A stretch of DNA of 64,000 nt, taken from Lepidodermella squamata. Its lineage: Eukaryota > Gastrotricha. The DNA is taken from NCBI GenBank assembly GCA_047495785.1, contig JBLDXI010000009.1, positions 1-64,000 on the forward strand, written 5' to 3'. Below the pieces are notes generated by a model, which worked only from the letters and a program-made list of their open reading frames with translations, ran no database searches and was not told where the DNA came from. Position 1 is the stretch's first letter. Every line of letters starts with the position of its first letter. Positions 1 to 12,090 of the stretch are shown here, piece by piece. The position numbers were made by a program, and so were the translations under genes.

Positions 1-17
1 ACACATCTCGTGAGAGT
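1..17 (+). other. Probable untrimmed PacBio barcode plus T
   Basis: The 16-mer ACACATCTCGTGAGAG followed by T opens the window, directly before mid-unit satellite sequence. From memory it equals PacBio barcode bc1003, and the extra T fits a T-overhang adapter. The same 17-mer recurs at 6216 and 36913 in the same orientation. It is very likely not genomic. Confidence 0.8.
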
Positions 18-2188
18 GCAACTTGTGATGAAATTTGAAACCTCAAAAAATTAATTTTACACTTCGAAATAGGTCATTTGGCATCGCTCTGGAACCTTTT
101 CGGTCAACGCAACTGGCAAAGTGACTTGATATTCACGATCAGCGGTCCTTGTAGTACTAATTCCGTGAAATATTCATGACTTGGTTCAGGATTGAGCAAC
201 TTGTGATGAAATTTGAAACCTCAAAAAATTAATTTGCAACTTCGAAATAGGTCATTTGGCATCGCACTGGAACCTTTTCGGTCAACGCAACTGGCAAAGT
301 GACTTGATATTCACGATCAGCGGTCCTTGTAGTACTAATTCCGTGAAATATTCATGACTTGGTTCAGGATTGAGCAACTTGTGATGAAATTTGAAACCTC
401 AAAAAATTAATTTTAAACTTTGAAATAGGTCATTTGGCATCGCTCTGGAACCTTTTCGGTCAACGCAACTGGCAAAGTGACTTGATATTCACGATCGGCG
501 GTCCTTGTAGTACTAATTCCGAGAAATATTCATGACTTGGTTCAGGATTGAGCAACTTGTGATGAAATTTGAAACCTCAAAAAATTAATTTTAAACTTTG
601 AAATAGGTCATTTGGCATCGCTCTGGAACCTTTTCGGTCAACGCAACTGGCAAAGTGACTTGATATTCACGATCAGCGGTCCTTGTAGTACTAATTCCGT
701 GAAATATTCATGACTTGGTTCAGGATTGAGCAACTTGTGATGAAATTTGAAACCTCAAAAAATTAATTTTACACTTCGAAATAGGTCATTTGGCATCGCT
801 CTGGAACCTTTTCGGTCAACGCAACTGGCAAAGTGACTTGATATTCACGATCAGCGGTCCTTGTAGTACTAATTCCGTGAAATATTCATGACTTGGTTCA
901 GGATTGAGCAACTTGTGATGAAATTTGAAACCTCAAAAAATTAATTTGCAACTTCGAAATAGGTCATTTGGCATCGCACTGGAACCTTTTCGGTCAACGC
1001 AACTGGCAAAGTGACTTGATATTCACGATCAGCGGTCCTTGTAGTACTAATTCCGTGAAATATTCATGACTTGGTTCAGGATTGAGCAACTTGTGATGAA
1101 ATTTGAAACCTCAAAAAATTAATTTGCAACTTCGAAATAGGTCATTTGGCATCGCACTGGAACCTTTTCGGTCAACGCAACTGGCAAAGTGACTTGATAT
1201 TCACGATCAGCGGTCCTTGTAGTACTAATTCCGTGAAATATTCATGACTTGGTTCAGGATTGAGCAACTTGTGATGAAATTTGAAACCTCAAAAAATTAA
1301 TTTTAAACTTTGAAATAGGTCATTTGGCATCGCTCTGGAACCTTTTCGGTCAACGCAACTGGCAAAGTGACTTGATATTCACGATCGGCGGTCCTTGTAG
1401 TACTAATTCCGAGAAATATTCATGACTTGGTTCAGGATTGAGCAACTTGTGATGAAATTTGAAACCTCAAAAAATTAATTTTAAACTTTGAAATAGGTCA
1501 TTTGGCATCGCTCTGGAACCTTTTCGGTCAACGCAACTGGCAAAGTGACTTGATATTCACGATCAGCGGTCCTTGTAGTACTAATTCCGTGAAATATTCA
1601 TGACTTGGTTCAGGATTGAGCAACTTGTGATGAAATTTGAAACCTCAAAAAATTAATTTTACACTTCGAAATAGGTCATTTGGCATCGCTCTGGAACCTT
1701 TTCGGTCAACGCAACTGGCAAAGTGACTTGATATTCACGATCAGCGGTCCTTGTAGTACTAATTCCGTGAAATATTCATGACTTGGTTCAGGATTGAGCA
1801 ACTTGTGATGAAATTTGAAACCTCAAAAAATTAATTTGCAACTTCGAAATAGGTCATTTGGCATCGCACTGGAACCTTTTCGGTCAACGCAACTGGCAAA
1901 GTGACTTGATATTCACGATCAGCGGTCCTTGTAGTACTAATTCCGTGAAATATTCATGACTTGGTTCAGGATTGAGCAACTTGTGATGAAATTTGAAACC
2001 TCAAAAAATTAATTTTAAACTTTGAAATAGGTCATTTGGCATCGCTCTGGAACCTTTTCGGTCAACGCAACTGGCAAAGTGACTTGATATTCACGATCGG
2101 CGGTCCTTGTAGTACTAATTCCGAGAAATATTCATGACTTGGTTCAGGATTGAGCAACTTGTGATGAAATTTGAAACCTCAAAAAATT
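18..2188 (-). repeat. 178-bp satellite array, inverted block
   Basis: About 12 tandem copies of a 178-bp unit, in the opposite orientation to every other 178-bp block here. Unit subtypes are told apart by CAC/TCTC, CTGATCG/CCGATCG, CCAGAG/CCAGTG and the bases before AAATTAATT. Call them A, B, C and D. Reading outward from 2188 the order is B C D A B C C D A B C D. No coding potential is seen. The block joins the next one at a 16-bp palindrome (2181-2196). Confidence 0.9.
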
Positions 2189-5100
2189 AATTTTTTGAGG
2201 TTTCAAATTTCATCACAAGTTGCTCAATCCTGAACCAAGTCATGAATATTTCACGGAATTAGTACTACAAGGACCGCTGATCGTGAATATCAAGTCACTT
2301 TGCCAGTTGCGTTGACCGAAAAGGTTCCAGAGCGATGCCAAATGACCTATTTCAAAGTTTAAAATTAATTTTTTGAGGTTTCAAATTTCATCACAAGTTG
2401 CTCAATCCTGAACCAAGTCATGAATATTTCTCGGAATTAGTACTACAAGGACCGCCGATCGTGAATATCAAGTCACTTTGCCAGTTGCGTTGACCGAAAA
2501 GGTTCCAGAGCGATGCCAAATGACCTATTTCAAAGTTTAAAATTAATTTTTTGAGGTTTCAAATTTCATCACAAGTTGCTCAATCCTGAACCAAGTCATG
2601 AATATTTCACGGAATTAGTACTACAAGGACCGCTGATCGTGAATATCAAGTCACTTTGCCAGTTGCGTTGACCGAAAAGGTTCCAGTGCGATGCCAAATG
2701 ACCTATTTCGAAGTTGCAAATTAATTTTTTGAGGTTTCAAATTTCATCACAAGTTGCTCAATCCTGAACCAAGTCATGAATATTTCACGGAATTAGTACT
2801 ACAAGGACCGCTGATCGTGAATATCAAGTCACTTTGCCAGTTGCGTTGACCGAAAAGGTTCCAGAGCGATGCCAAATGACCTATTTCGAAGTGTAAAATT
2901 AATTTTTTGAGGTTTCAAATTTCATCACAAGTTGCTCAATCCTGAACCAAGTCATGAATATTTCACGGAATTAGTACTACAAGGACCGCTGATCGTGAAT
3001 ATCAAGTCACTTTGCCAGTTGCGTTGACCGAAAAGGTTCCAGAGCGATGCCAAATGACCTATTTCAAAGTTTAAAATTAATTTTTTGAGGTTTCAAATTT
3101 CATCACAAGTTGCTCAATCCTGAACCAAGTCATGAATATTTCTCGGAATTAGTACTACAAGGACCGCCGATCGTGAATATCAAGTCACTTTGCCAGTTGC
3201 GTTGACCGAAAAGGTTCCAGAGCGATGCCAAATGACCTATTTCAAAGTTTAAAATTAATTTTTTGAGGTTTCAAATTTCATCACAAGTTGCTCAATCCTG
3301 AACCAAGTCATGAATATTTCACGGAATTAGTACTACAAGGACCGCTGATCGTGAATATCAAGTCACTTTGCCAGTTGCGTTGACCGAAAAGGTTCCAGTG
3401 CGATGCCAAATGACCTATTTCGAAGTTGCAAATTAATTTTTTGAGGTTTCAAATTTCATCACAAGTTGCTCAATCCTGAACCAAGTCATGAATATTTCAC
3501 GGAATTAGTACTACAAGGACCGCTGATCGTGAATATCAAGTCACTTTGCCAGTTGCGTTGACCGAAAAGGTTCCAGTGCGATGCCAAATGACCTATTTCG
3601 AAGTTGCAAATTAATTTTTTGAGGTTTCAAATTTCATCACAAGTTGCTCAATCCTGAACCAAGTCATGAATATTTCACGGAATTAGTACTACAAGGACCG
3701 CTGATCGTGAATATCAAGTCACTTTGCCAGTTGCGTTGACCGAAAAGGTTCCAGAGCGATGCCAAATGACCTATTTCGAAGTGTAAAATTAATTTTTTGA
3801 GGTTTCAAATTTCATCACAAGTTGCTCAATCCTGAACCAAGTCATGAATATTTCACGGAATTAGTACTACAAGGACCGCTGATCGTGAATATCAAGTCAC
3901 TTTGCCAGTTGCGTTGACCGAAAAGGTTCCAGAGCGATGCCAAATGACCTATTTCAAAGTTTAAAATTAATTTTTTGAGGTTTCAAATTTCATCACAAGT
4001 TGCTCAATCCTGAACCAAGTCATGAATATTTCTCGGAATTAGTACTACAAGGACCGCCGATCGTGAATATCAAGTCACTTTGCCAGTTGCGTTGACCGAA
4101 AAGGTTCCAGAGCGATGCCAAATGACCTATTTCAAAGTTTAAAATTAATTTTTTGAGGTTTCAAATTTCATCACAAGTTGCTCAATCCTGAACCAAGTCA
4201 TGAATATTTCACGGAATTAGTACTACAAGGACCGCTGATCGTGAATATCAAGTCACTTTGCCAGTTGCGTTGACCGAAAAGGTTCCAGTGCGATGCCAAA
4301 TGACCTATTTCGAAGTTGCAAATTAATTTTTTGAGGTTTCAAATTTCATCACAAGTTGCTCAATCCTGAACCAAGTCATGAATATTTCACGGAATTAGTA
4401 CTACAAGGACCGCTGATCGTGAATATCAAGTCACTTTGCCAGTTGCGTTGACCGAAAAGGTTCCAGAGCGATGCCAAATGACCTATTTCGAAGTGTAAAA
4501 TTAATTTTTTGAGGTTTCAAATTTCATCACAAGTTGCTCAATCCTGAACCAAGTCATGAATATTTCACGGAATTAGTACTACAAGGACCGCTGATCGTGA
4601 ATATCAAGTCACTTTGCCAGTTGCGTTGACCGAAAAGGTTCCAGAGCGATGCCAAATGACCTATTTCAAAGTTTAAAATTAATTTTTTGAGGTTTCAAAT
4701 TTCATCACAAGTTGCTCAATCCTGAACCAAGTCATGAATATTTCTCGGAATTAGTACTACAAGGACCGCCGATCGTGAATATCAAGTCACTTTGCCAGTT
4801 GCGTTGACCGAAAAGGTTCCAGAGCGATGCCAAATGACCTATTTCAAAGTTTAAAATTAATTTTTTGAGGTTTCAAATTTCATCACAAGTTGCTCAATCC
4901 TGAACCAAGTCATGAATATTTCACGGAATTAGTACTACAAGGACCGCTGATCGTGAATATCAAGTCACTTTGCCAGTTGCGTTGACCGAAAAGGTTCCAG
5001 TGCGATGCCAAATGACCTATTTCGAAGTTGCAAATTAATTTTTTGAGGTTTCAAATTTCATCACAAGTTGCTCAATCCTGAACCAAGTCATGAATATTTC

Positions 5101-5250
5101 ACGGAATTAGTACTACAAGGACCGCTGATCGTGAATATCAAGTCACTTTGCCAGTTGCGTTGACCGAAAAGGTTCCAGAGCGATGCCAAATGACCTATTT
5201 CGAAGTGTAAAATTAATTTTTTGAGGTTTCAAATTTCATCACAAGTTGCT
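2189..5250 (+). repeat. 178-bp satellite array, block II
   Basis: About 17 tandem 178-bp units in the order A B C D A B C C D A B C D A B C D, running into the hammerhead-bearing tail at 5251. Units 2-13 have the same subtype order as the inverted block on the left, so 18-2188 looks like an inverted copy of about 2367-4537. Nothing coding is seen. Confidence 0.9.
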
Positions 5251-5975
5251 CGATGACCGTCTGATATTTAATTTATGACATGGAACTGTTTATATGAGAT
5301 AAAATGATTACGATAATAAATACATTCGACATTTTCAATAAGTCACTAATAAATTATATTATGGGGAAATTTAAATGCTGCACGATAATAAAATAAAGTT
5401 TTTCACGCATGAAATCACGCATTCACGTGATCTTACACACACGCAAAAATTAAGCATGTGGCGCCTGACCTTGCTTGGATAAACGTGGCCTGCTGCCTAT
5501 TTAAGTGCTCAAGCTAGCAGAATAAAATCATTCTTTTGCAAGAGGTAAAAGTCACTGATGAGCTACCCTAGCCAAGTAGCGAAACCGGTCTGATAAAGGC
5601 TACCTCTTAGTTTACGGTTACATTTCATTCATGGTTTATGCAGTTACAATTGCTGGTTTAACTGGTTTAAGCAGTTACAAACGACAACTTTCTTTGGAGT
5701 TTCGGTAATGAACTTGTTTAATTAATGTTTGCGAGTTTATACAGCAGTCCCCCGTGACTATCTAATTATATCGGCGAACCCCTCGTGGTCCTGATATTGA
5801 ATATTATCGGATTAATCTCGCGCGGTTTCCGATCGTTCCATTGTTTGTTCTGATCACTGAGACCACGTTCTCTGGATCGGCTCCCGAGGGAGTAGTGGTA
5901 GGGCCCGGTGTCATTCTCTTCGGAGAATCCCCGGTTTACAGCTCGTCTGTATTAAATCATTACAATAACCCTAAC
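5251..5975 (+). mobile_element. Telomere-attached retroelement 3' tail, copy 1
   Basis: A non-satellite segment of about 720 bp that follows a 178-bp array, contains a hammerhead ribozyme (5540-5608) and ends in ACAATAACCCTAAC. Copies 2 (11281-12005) and 3 (16244-16960) share its sequence and layout, and copy 3 runs into a long CCCTAA tract. By position and ribozyme it corresponds to the 3' end of the Penelope-like unit at 17048-31340, although the primary sequence outside the ribozyme differs. A strong hairpin with a TTCG loop (ATTCTC/GAGAAT) lies near the 3' end. No ORF is seen. Confidence 0.7.
5540..5608 (+). ncRNA. Hammerhead ribozyme, tail copy 1
   Basis: The core CTGATGA...GAAA is present. 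Stem II is GCTAC/GTAGC. Stem III is minimal (ACCGGT, closing a 2-nt loop). The cleavage site is the GTC before TGAT. Stem I is GTCA/TGAT, an internal loop, then AAGAGGT/ACCTCTT. The very short stem III is the form known from Penelope-like elements and retrozymes, which often works best as a dimer. Confidence 0.85.
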
Positions 5976-6060
5976 TGATCTTGCCCGTTCGGTACAATGT
6001 ATCACCAAGAAACCAAAGGGGCTGTGAAGGGGAACGAGGTGCTCTTGAGCGAAACCAAAA
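5976..6060. other. 85-bp unique segment between tail 1 and the next array
   Basis: Follows the single CCCTAAC at the end of tail 1 and precedes a satellite unit entered part-way. It recurs identically at 12006-12090. It may be the 5' end of the distal side of a truncated element. No similarity is recognised. Confidence 0.5.
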
Positions 6061-9000
6061 GACCTATTTCAAAGTTTAAAATTAATTTTTTGAGGTTTCA
6101 AATTTCATCACAAGTTGCTCAATCCTGAACCAAGTCATGAATATTTCACGGAATTAGTACTACAAGGACCGCTGATCGTGAATATCAAGTCACTTTGCCA
6201 GTTGCGTTGACCGAAACACATCTCGTGAGAGTTCAAATGACCTATTTCGAAGTTGCAAATTAATTTTTTGAGGTTTCAAATTTCATCACAAGTTGCTCAA
6301 TCCTGAACCAAGTCATGAATATTTCACGGAATTAGTACTACAAGGACCGCTGATCGTGAATATCAAGTCACTTTGCCAGTTGCGTTGACCGAAAAGGTTC
6401 CAGAGCGATGCCAAATGACCTATTTCAAAGTTTAAAATTAATTTTTTGAGGTTTCAAATTTCATCACAAGTTGCTCAATCCTGAACCAAGTCATGAATAT
6501 TTCTCGGAATTCGTACTACAAGGACCGCTGATCGTGAATATCAAGTCACTTTGCCAGTTGCGTTGACCGAAAAGGTTCCAGAGCGATGCCAAATGACCTA
6601 TTTCGAAGTGTAAAATTAATTTTTTGAGGTTTCAAATTTCATCACAAGTTGCTCAATCCTGAACCAAGTCATGAATATTTCACGGAATTAGTACTACAAG
6701 GACCGCTGATCGTGAATATCAAGTCACTTTGCCAGTTGCGTTGACCGAAAAGGTTCCAGTGCGATGCCAAATGACCTATTTCGAAGTTGCAAATTAATTT
6801 TTTGAGGTTTCAAATTTCATCACAAGTTGCTCAATCCTGAACCAAGTCATGAATATTTCACGGAATTAGTACTACAAGGACCGCTGATCGTGAATATCAA
6901 GTCACTTTGCCAGTTGCGTTGACCGAAAAGGTTCCAGAGCGATGCCAAATGACCTATTTCGAAGTGTAAAATTAATTTTTTGAGGTTTCAAATTTCATCA
7001 CAAGTTGCTCAATCCTGAACCAAGTCATGAATATTTCACGGAATTAGTACTACAAGGACCGCTGATCGTGAATATCAAGTCACTTTGCCAGTTGCGTTGA
7101 CCGAAAAGGTTCCAGAGCGATGCCAAATGACCTATTTCGAAGTTGCAAATTAATTTTTTGAGGTTTCAAATTTCATCACAAGTTGCTCAATCCTGAACCA
7201 AGTCATGAATATCTCTCGGAATTAGTACTACAAGGACCGCCGATCGTGAATATCAAGTCACTTTGCCAGTTGCGTTGACCGAAAAGGTTCCAGAGCGATG
7301 CCAAATGACCTATTTCAAAGTTTAAAATTAATTTTTTGAGGTTTCAAATTTCATCACAAGTTGCTCAATCCTGAACCAAGTCATGAATATTTCTCGGAAT
7401 TAGTACTACAAGGACCGCTGATCGTGAATATCAAGTCACTTTGCCAGTTGCGTTGACCGAAAAGGTTCCAGAGCGATGCCAAATGACCTATTTCGAAGTG
7501 TAAAATTAATTTTTTGAGGTTTCAAATTTCATCACAAGTTGCTCAATCCTGAACCAAGTCATGAATATTTCACGGAATTAGTACTACAAGGACCGCTGAT
7601 CGTGAATATCAAGTCACTTTGCCAGTTGCGTTGACCGAAAAGGTTCCAGAGCGATGCCAAATGACCTATTTCAAAGTTTAAAATTAATTTTTTGAGGTTT
7701 CAAATTTCATCACAAGTTGCTCAATCCTGAACCAAGTCATGAATATTTCTCGGAATTAGTACTACAAGGACCGCCGATCGTGAATATCAAGTCACTTTGC
7801 CAGTTGCGTTGACCGAAAAGGTTCCAGAGCGATGCCAAATGACCTATTTCAAAGTTTAAAATTAATTTTTTGAGGTTTCAAATTTCATCACAAGTTGCTC
7901 AATCCTGAACCAAGTCATGAATATTTCACGGAATTAGTACTACAAGGACCGCTGATCGTGAATATCAAGTCACTTTGCCAGTTGCGTTGACCGAAAAGGT
8001 TCCAGTGCGATGCCAAATGACCTATTTCGAAGTTGCAAATTAATTTTTTGAGGTTTCAAATTTCATCACAAGTTGCTCAATCCTGAACCAAGTCATGAAT
8101 ATTTCACGGAATTAGTACTACAAGGACCGCTGATCGTGAATATCAAGTCACTTTGCCAGTTGCGTTGACCGAAAAGGTTCCAGAGCGATGCCAAATGACC
8201 TATTTCGAAGTGTAAAATTAATTTTTTGAGGTTTCAAATTTCATCACAAGTTGCTCAATCCTGAACCAAGTCATGAATATTTCACGGAATTAGTACTACA
8301 AGGACCGCTGATCGTGAATATCAAGTCACTTTGCCAGTTGCGTTGACCGAAAAGGTTCCAGAGCGATGCCAAATGACCTATTTCAAAGTTTAAAATTAAT
8401 TTTTTGAGGTTTCAAATTTCATCACAAGTTGCTCAATCCTGAACCAAGTCATGAATATTTCTCGGAATTAGTACTACAAGGACCGCCGATCGTGAATATC
8501 AAGTCACTTTGCCAGTTGCGTTGACCGAAAAGGTTCCAGAGCGATGCCAAATGACCTATTTCAAAGTTTAAAATTAATTTTTTGAGGTTTCAAATTTCAT
8601 CACAAGTTGCTCAATCCTGAACCAAGTCATGAATATTTCACGGAATTAGTACTACAAGGACCGCTGATCGTGAATATCAAGTCACTTTGCCAGTTGCGTT
8701 GACCGAAAGGTTCCAGTGCGATGCCAAATGACCTATTTCGAAGTTGCAAATTAATTTTTTGAGGTTTCAAATTTCATCACAAGTTGCTCAATCCTGAACC
8801 AAGTCATGAATATTTCACGGAATTAGTACTACAAGGACCGCTGATCGTGAATATCAAGTCACTTTGCCAGTTGCGTTGACCGAAAAGGTTCCAGTGCGAT
8901 GCCAAATGACCTATTTCGAAGTTGCAAATTAATTTTTTGAGGTTTCAAATTTCATCACAAGTTGCTCAATCCTGAACCAAGTCATGAATATTTCACGGAA

Positions 9001-11280
9001 TTAGTACTACAAGGACCGCTGATCGTGAATATCAAGTCACTTTGCCAGTTGCGTTGACCGAAAAGGTTCCAGAGCGATGCCAAATGACCTATTTCGAAGT
9101 GTAAAATTAATTTTTTGAGGTTTCAAATTTCATCACAAGTTGCTCAATCCTGAACCAAGTCATGAATATTTCACGGAATTAGTACTACAAGGACCGCCGA
9201 TCGTGAATATCAAGTCACTTTGCCAGTTGCGTTGACCGAAAAGGTTCCAGAGCGATGCCAAATGACCTATTTCAAAGTTTAAAATTAATTTTTTGAGGTT
9301 TCAAATTTCATCACAAGTTGCTCAATCCTGAACCAAGTCATGAATATTTCACGGAATTAGTACTACAAGGACCGCTGATCGTGAATATCAAGTCACTTTG
9401 CCAGTTGCGTTGACCGAAAAGGTTCCAGTGCGATGCCAAATGACCTATTTCGAAGTTGCAAATTAATTTTTTGAGGTTTCAAATTTCATCACAAGTTGCT
9501 CAATCCTGAACCAAGTCATGAATATTTCACGGAATTAGTACTACAAGGACCGCTGATCGTGAATATCAAGTCACTTTGCCAGTTGCGTTGACCGAAAAGG
9601 TTCCAGAGCGATGCCAAATGACCTATTTCGAAGTGTAAAATTAATTTTTTGAGGTTTCAAATTTCATCACAAGTTGCTCAATCCTGAACCAAGTCATGAA
9701 TATTTCACGGAATTAGTACTACAAGGACCGCTGATCGTGAATATCAAGTCACTTTGCCAGTTGCGTTGACCGAAAAGGTTCCAGAGCGATGCCAAATGAC
9801 CTATTTCAAAGTTTAAAATTAATTTTTTGAGGTTTCAAATTTCATCACAAGTTGCTCAATCCTGAACCAAGTCATGAATATTTCTCGGAATTAGTACTAC
9901 AAGGACCGCCGATCGTGAATATCAAGTCACTTTGCCAGTTGCGTTGACCGAAAAGGTTCCAGAGCGATGCCAAATGACCTATTTCAAAGTTTAAAATTAA
10001 TTTTTTGAGGTTTCAAATTTCATCACAAGTTGCTCAATCCTGAACCAAGTCATGAATATTTCACGGAATTAGTACTACAAGGACCGCTGATCGTGAATAT
10101 CAAGTCACTTTGCCAGTTGCGTTGACCGAAAAGGTTCCAGTGCGATGCCAAATGACCTATTTCGAAGTTGCAAATTAATTTTTTGAGGTTTCAAATTTCA
10201 TCACAAGTTGCTCAATCCTGAACCAAGTCATGAATATTTCACGGAATTAGTACTACAAGGACCGCTGATCGTGAATATCAAGTCACTTTGCCAGTTGCGT
10301 TGACCGAAAAGGTTCCAGTGCGATGCCAAATGACCTATTTCGAAGTTGCAAATTAATTTTTTGAGGTTTCAAATTTCATCACAAGTTGCTCAATCCTGAA
10401 CCAAGTCATGAATATTTCACGGAATTAGTACTACAAGGACCGCTGATCGTGAATATCAAGTCACTTTGCCAGTTGCGTTGACCGAAAAGGTTCCAGAGCG
10501 ATGCCAAATGACCTATTTCGAAGTGTAAAATTAATTTTTTGAGGTTTCAAATTTCATCACAAGTTGCTCAATCCTGAACCAAGTCATGAATATTTCACGG
10601 AATTAGTACTACAAGGACCGCTGATCGTGAATATCAAGTCACTTTGCCAGTTGCGTTGACCGAAAAGGTTCCAGAGCGATGCCAAATGACCTATTTCAAA
10701 GTTTAAAATTAATTTTTTGAGGTTTCAAATTTCATCACAAGTTGCTCAATCCTGAACCAAGTCATGAATATTTCTCGGAATTAGTACTACAAGGACCGCC
10801 GATCGTGAATATCAAGTCACTTTGCCAGTTGCGTTGACCGAAAAGGTTCCAGAGCGATGCCAAATGACCTATTTCAAAGTTTAAAATTAATTTTTTGAGG
10901 TTTCAAATTTCATCACAAGTTGCTCAATCCTGAACCAAGTCATGAATATTTCACGGAATTAGTACTACAAGGACCGCTGATCGTGAATATCAAGTCACTT
11001 TGCCAGTTGCGTTGACCGAAAAGGTTCCAGTGCGATGCCAAATGACCTATTTCGAAGTTGCAAATTAATTTTTTGAGGTTTCAAATTTCATCACAAGTTG
11101 CTCAATCCTGAACCAAGTCATGAATATTTCACGGAATTAGTACTACAAGGACCGCTGATCGTGAATATCAAGTCACTTTGCCAGTTGCGTTGACCGAAAA
11201 GGTTCCAGAGCGATGCCAAATGACCTATTTCGAAGTGTAAAATTAATTTTTTGAGGTTTCAAATTTCATCACAAGTTGCT
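6061..11280 (+). repeat. 178-bp satellite array, block III
   Basis: About 29 tandem 178-bp units in the same orientation as block II, again mostly in A-B-C-D order. Irregularities include a hybrid A/B unit near 9130-9300, a one-base deletion near 8707 and a unique GAATTCG variant near 6508. At 6216-6232 a 17-base stretch is replaced by the barcode-like 17-mer without change of length. Confidence 0.9.
6216..6232 (+). other. Probable PacBio barcode inside satellite
   Basis: ACACATCTCGTGAGAG plus T replaces the expected AGGTTCCAG(A/T)GCGATGC of the satellite unit while keeping unit length. This is what an assembler would leave if it switched to a read that still carried its barcode. The join at this point is suspect. 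Confidence 0.8.
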
Positions 11281-12005
11281 CGATGACCGTCTGATATTTA
11301 ATTTATGACATGGAACTGTTTATATGAGATAAAATGATTACGATAATAAATACATTCGACATTTTCAATAAGTCACTAATAAATTATATTATGGGGAAAT
11401 TTAAATGCTGCACGATAATAAAATAAAGTTTTTCACGCATGAAATCACGCATTCACGTGATCTTACACACACGCAAAAATTAAGCATGTGGCGCCTGACC
11501 TTGCTTGGATAAACGTGGCCTGCTGCCTATTTAAGTGCTCAAGCTAGCAGAATAAAATCATTCTTTTGCAAGAGGTAAAAGTCACTGATGAGCTACCCTA
11601 GCCAAGTAGCGAAACCGGTCTGATAAAGGCTACCTCTTAGTTTACGGTTACATTTCATTCATGGTTTATGCAGTTACAATTGCTGGTTTAACTGGTTTAA
11701 GCAGTTACAAACGACAACTTTCTTTGGAGTTTCGGTAATGAACTTGTTTAATTAATGTTTGCGAGTTTATACAGCAGTCCCCCGTGACTATCTAATTATA
11801 TCGGCGAACCCCTCGTGGTCCTGATATTGAATATTATCGGATTAATCTCGCGCGGTTTCCGATCGTTCCATTGTTTGTTCTGATCACTGAGACCACGTTC
11901 TCTGGATCGGCTCCCGAGGGAGTAGTGGTAGGGCCCGGTGTCATTCTCTTCGGAGAATCCCCGGTTTACAGCTCGTCTGTATTAAATCATTACAATAACC
12001 CTAAC
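11281..12005 (+). mobile_element. Telomere-attached retroelement 3' tail, copy 2
   Basis: By eye identical to tail copy 1, offset by exactly 6030 bp, including the terminal CCCTAAC and the 85-bp segment that follows. It contains the hammerhead at 11570-11638. Identity with copy 1 continues into the flanking array to about 12660, after which the order of unit subtypes differs. This implies a very recent duplication or an assembly duplication. Confidence 0.7.
11570..11638 (+). ncRNA. Hammerhead ribozyme, tail copy 2
   Basis: Identical to the ribozyme at 5540-5608: CTGATGA and GAAA core, stem II GCTAC/GTAGC, minimal stem III ACCGGT, two-part stem I closed by AAGAGGT/ACCTCTT. Confidence 0.85.
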
Positions 12006-12090
12006 TGATCTTGCCCGTTCGGTACAATGTATCACCAAGAAACCAAAGGGGCTGTGAAGGGGAACGAGGTGCTCTTGAGCGAAACCAAAA

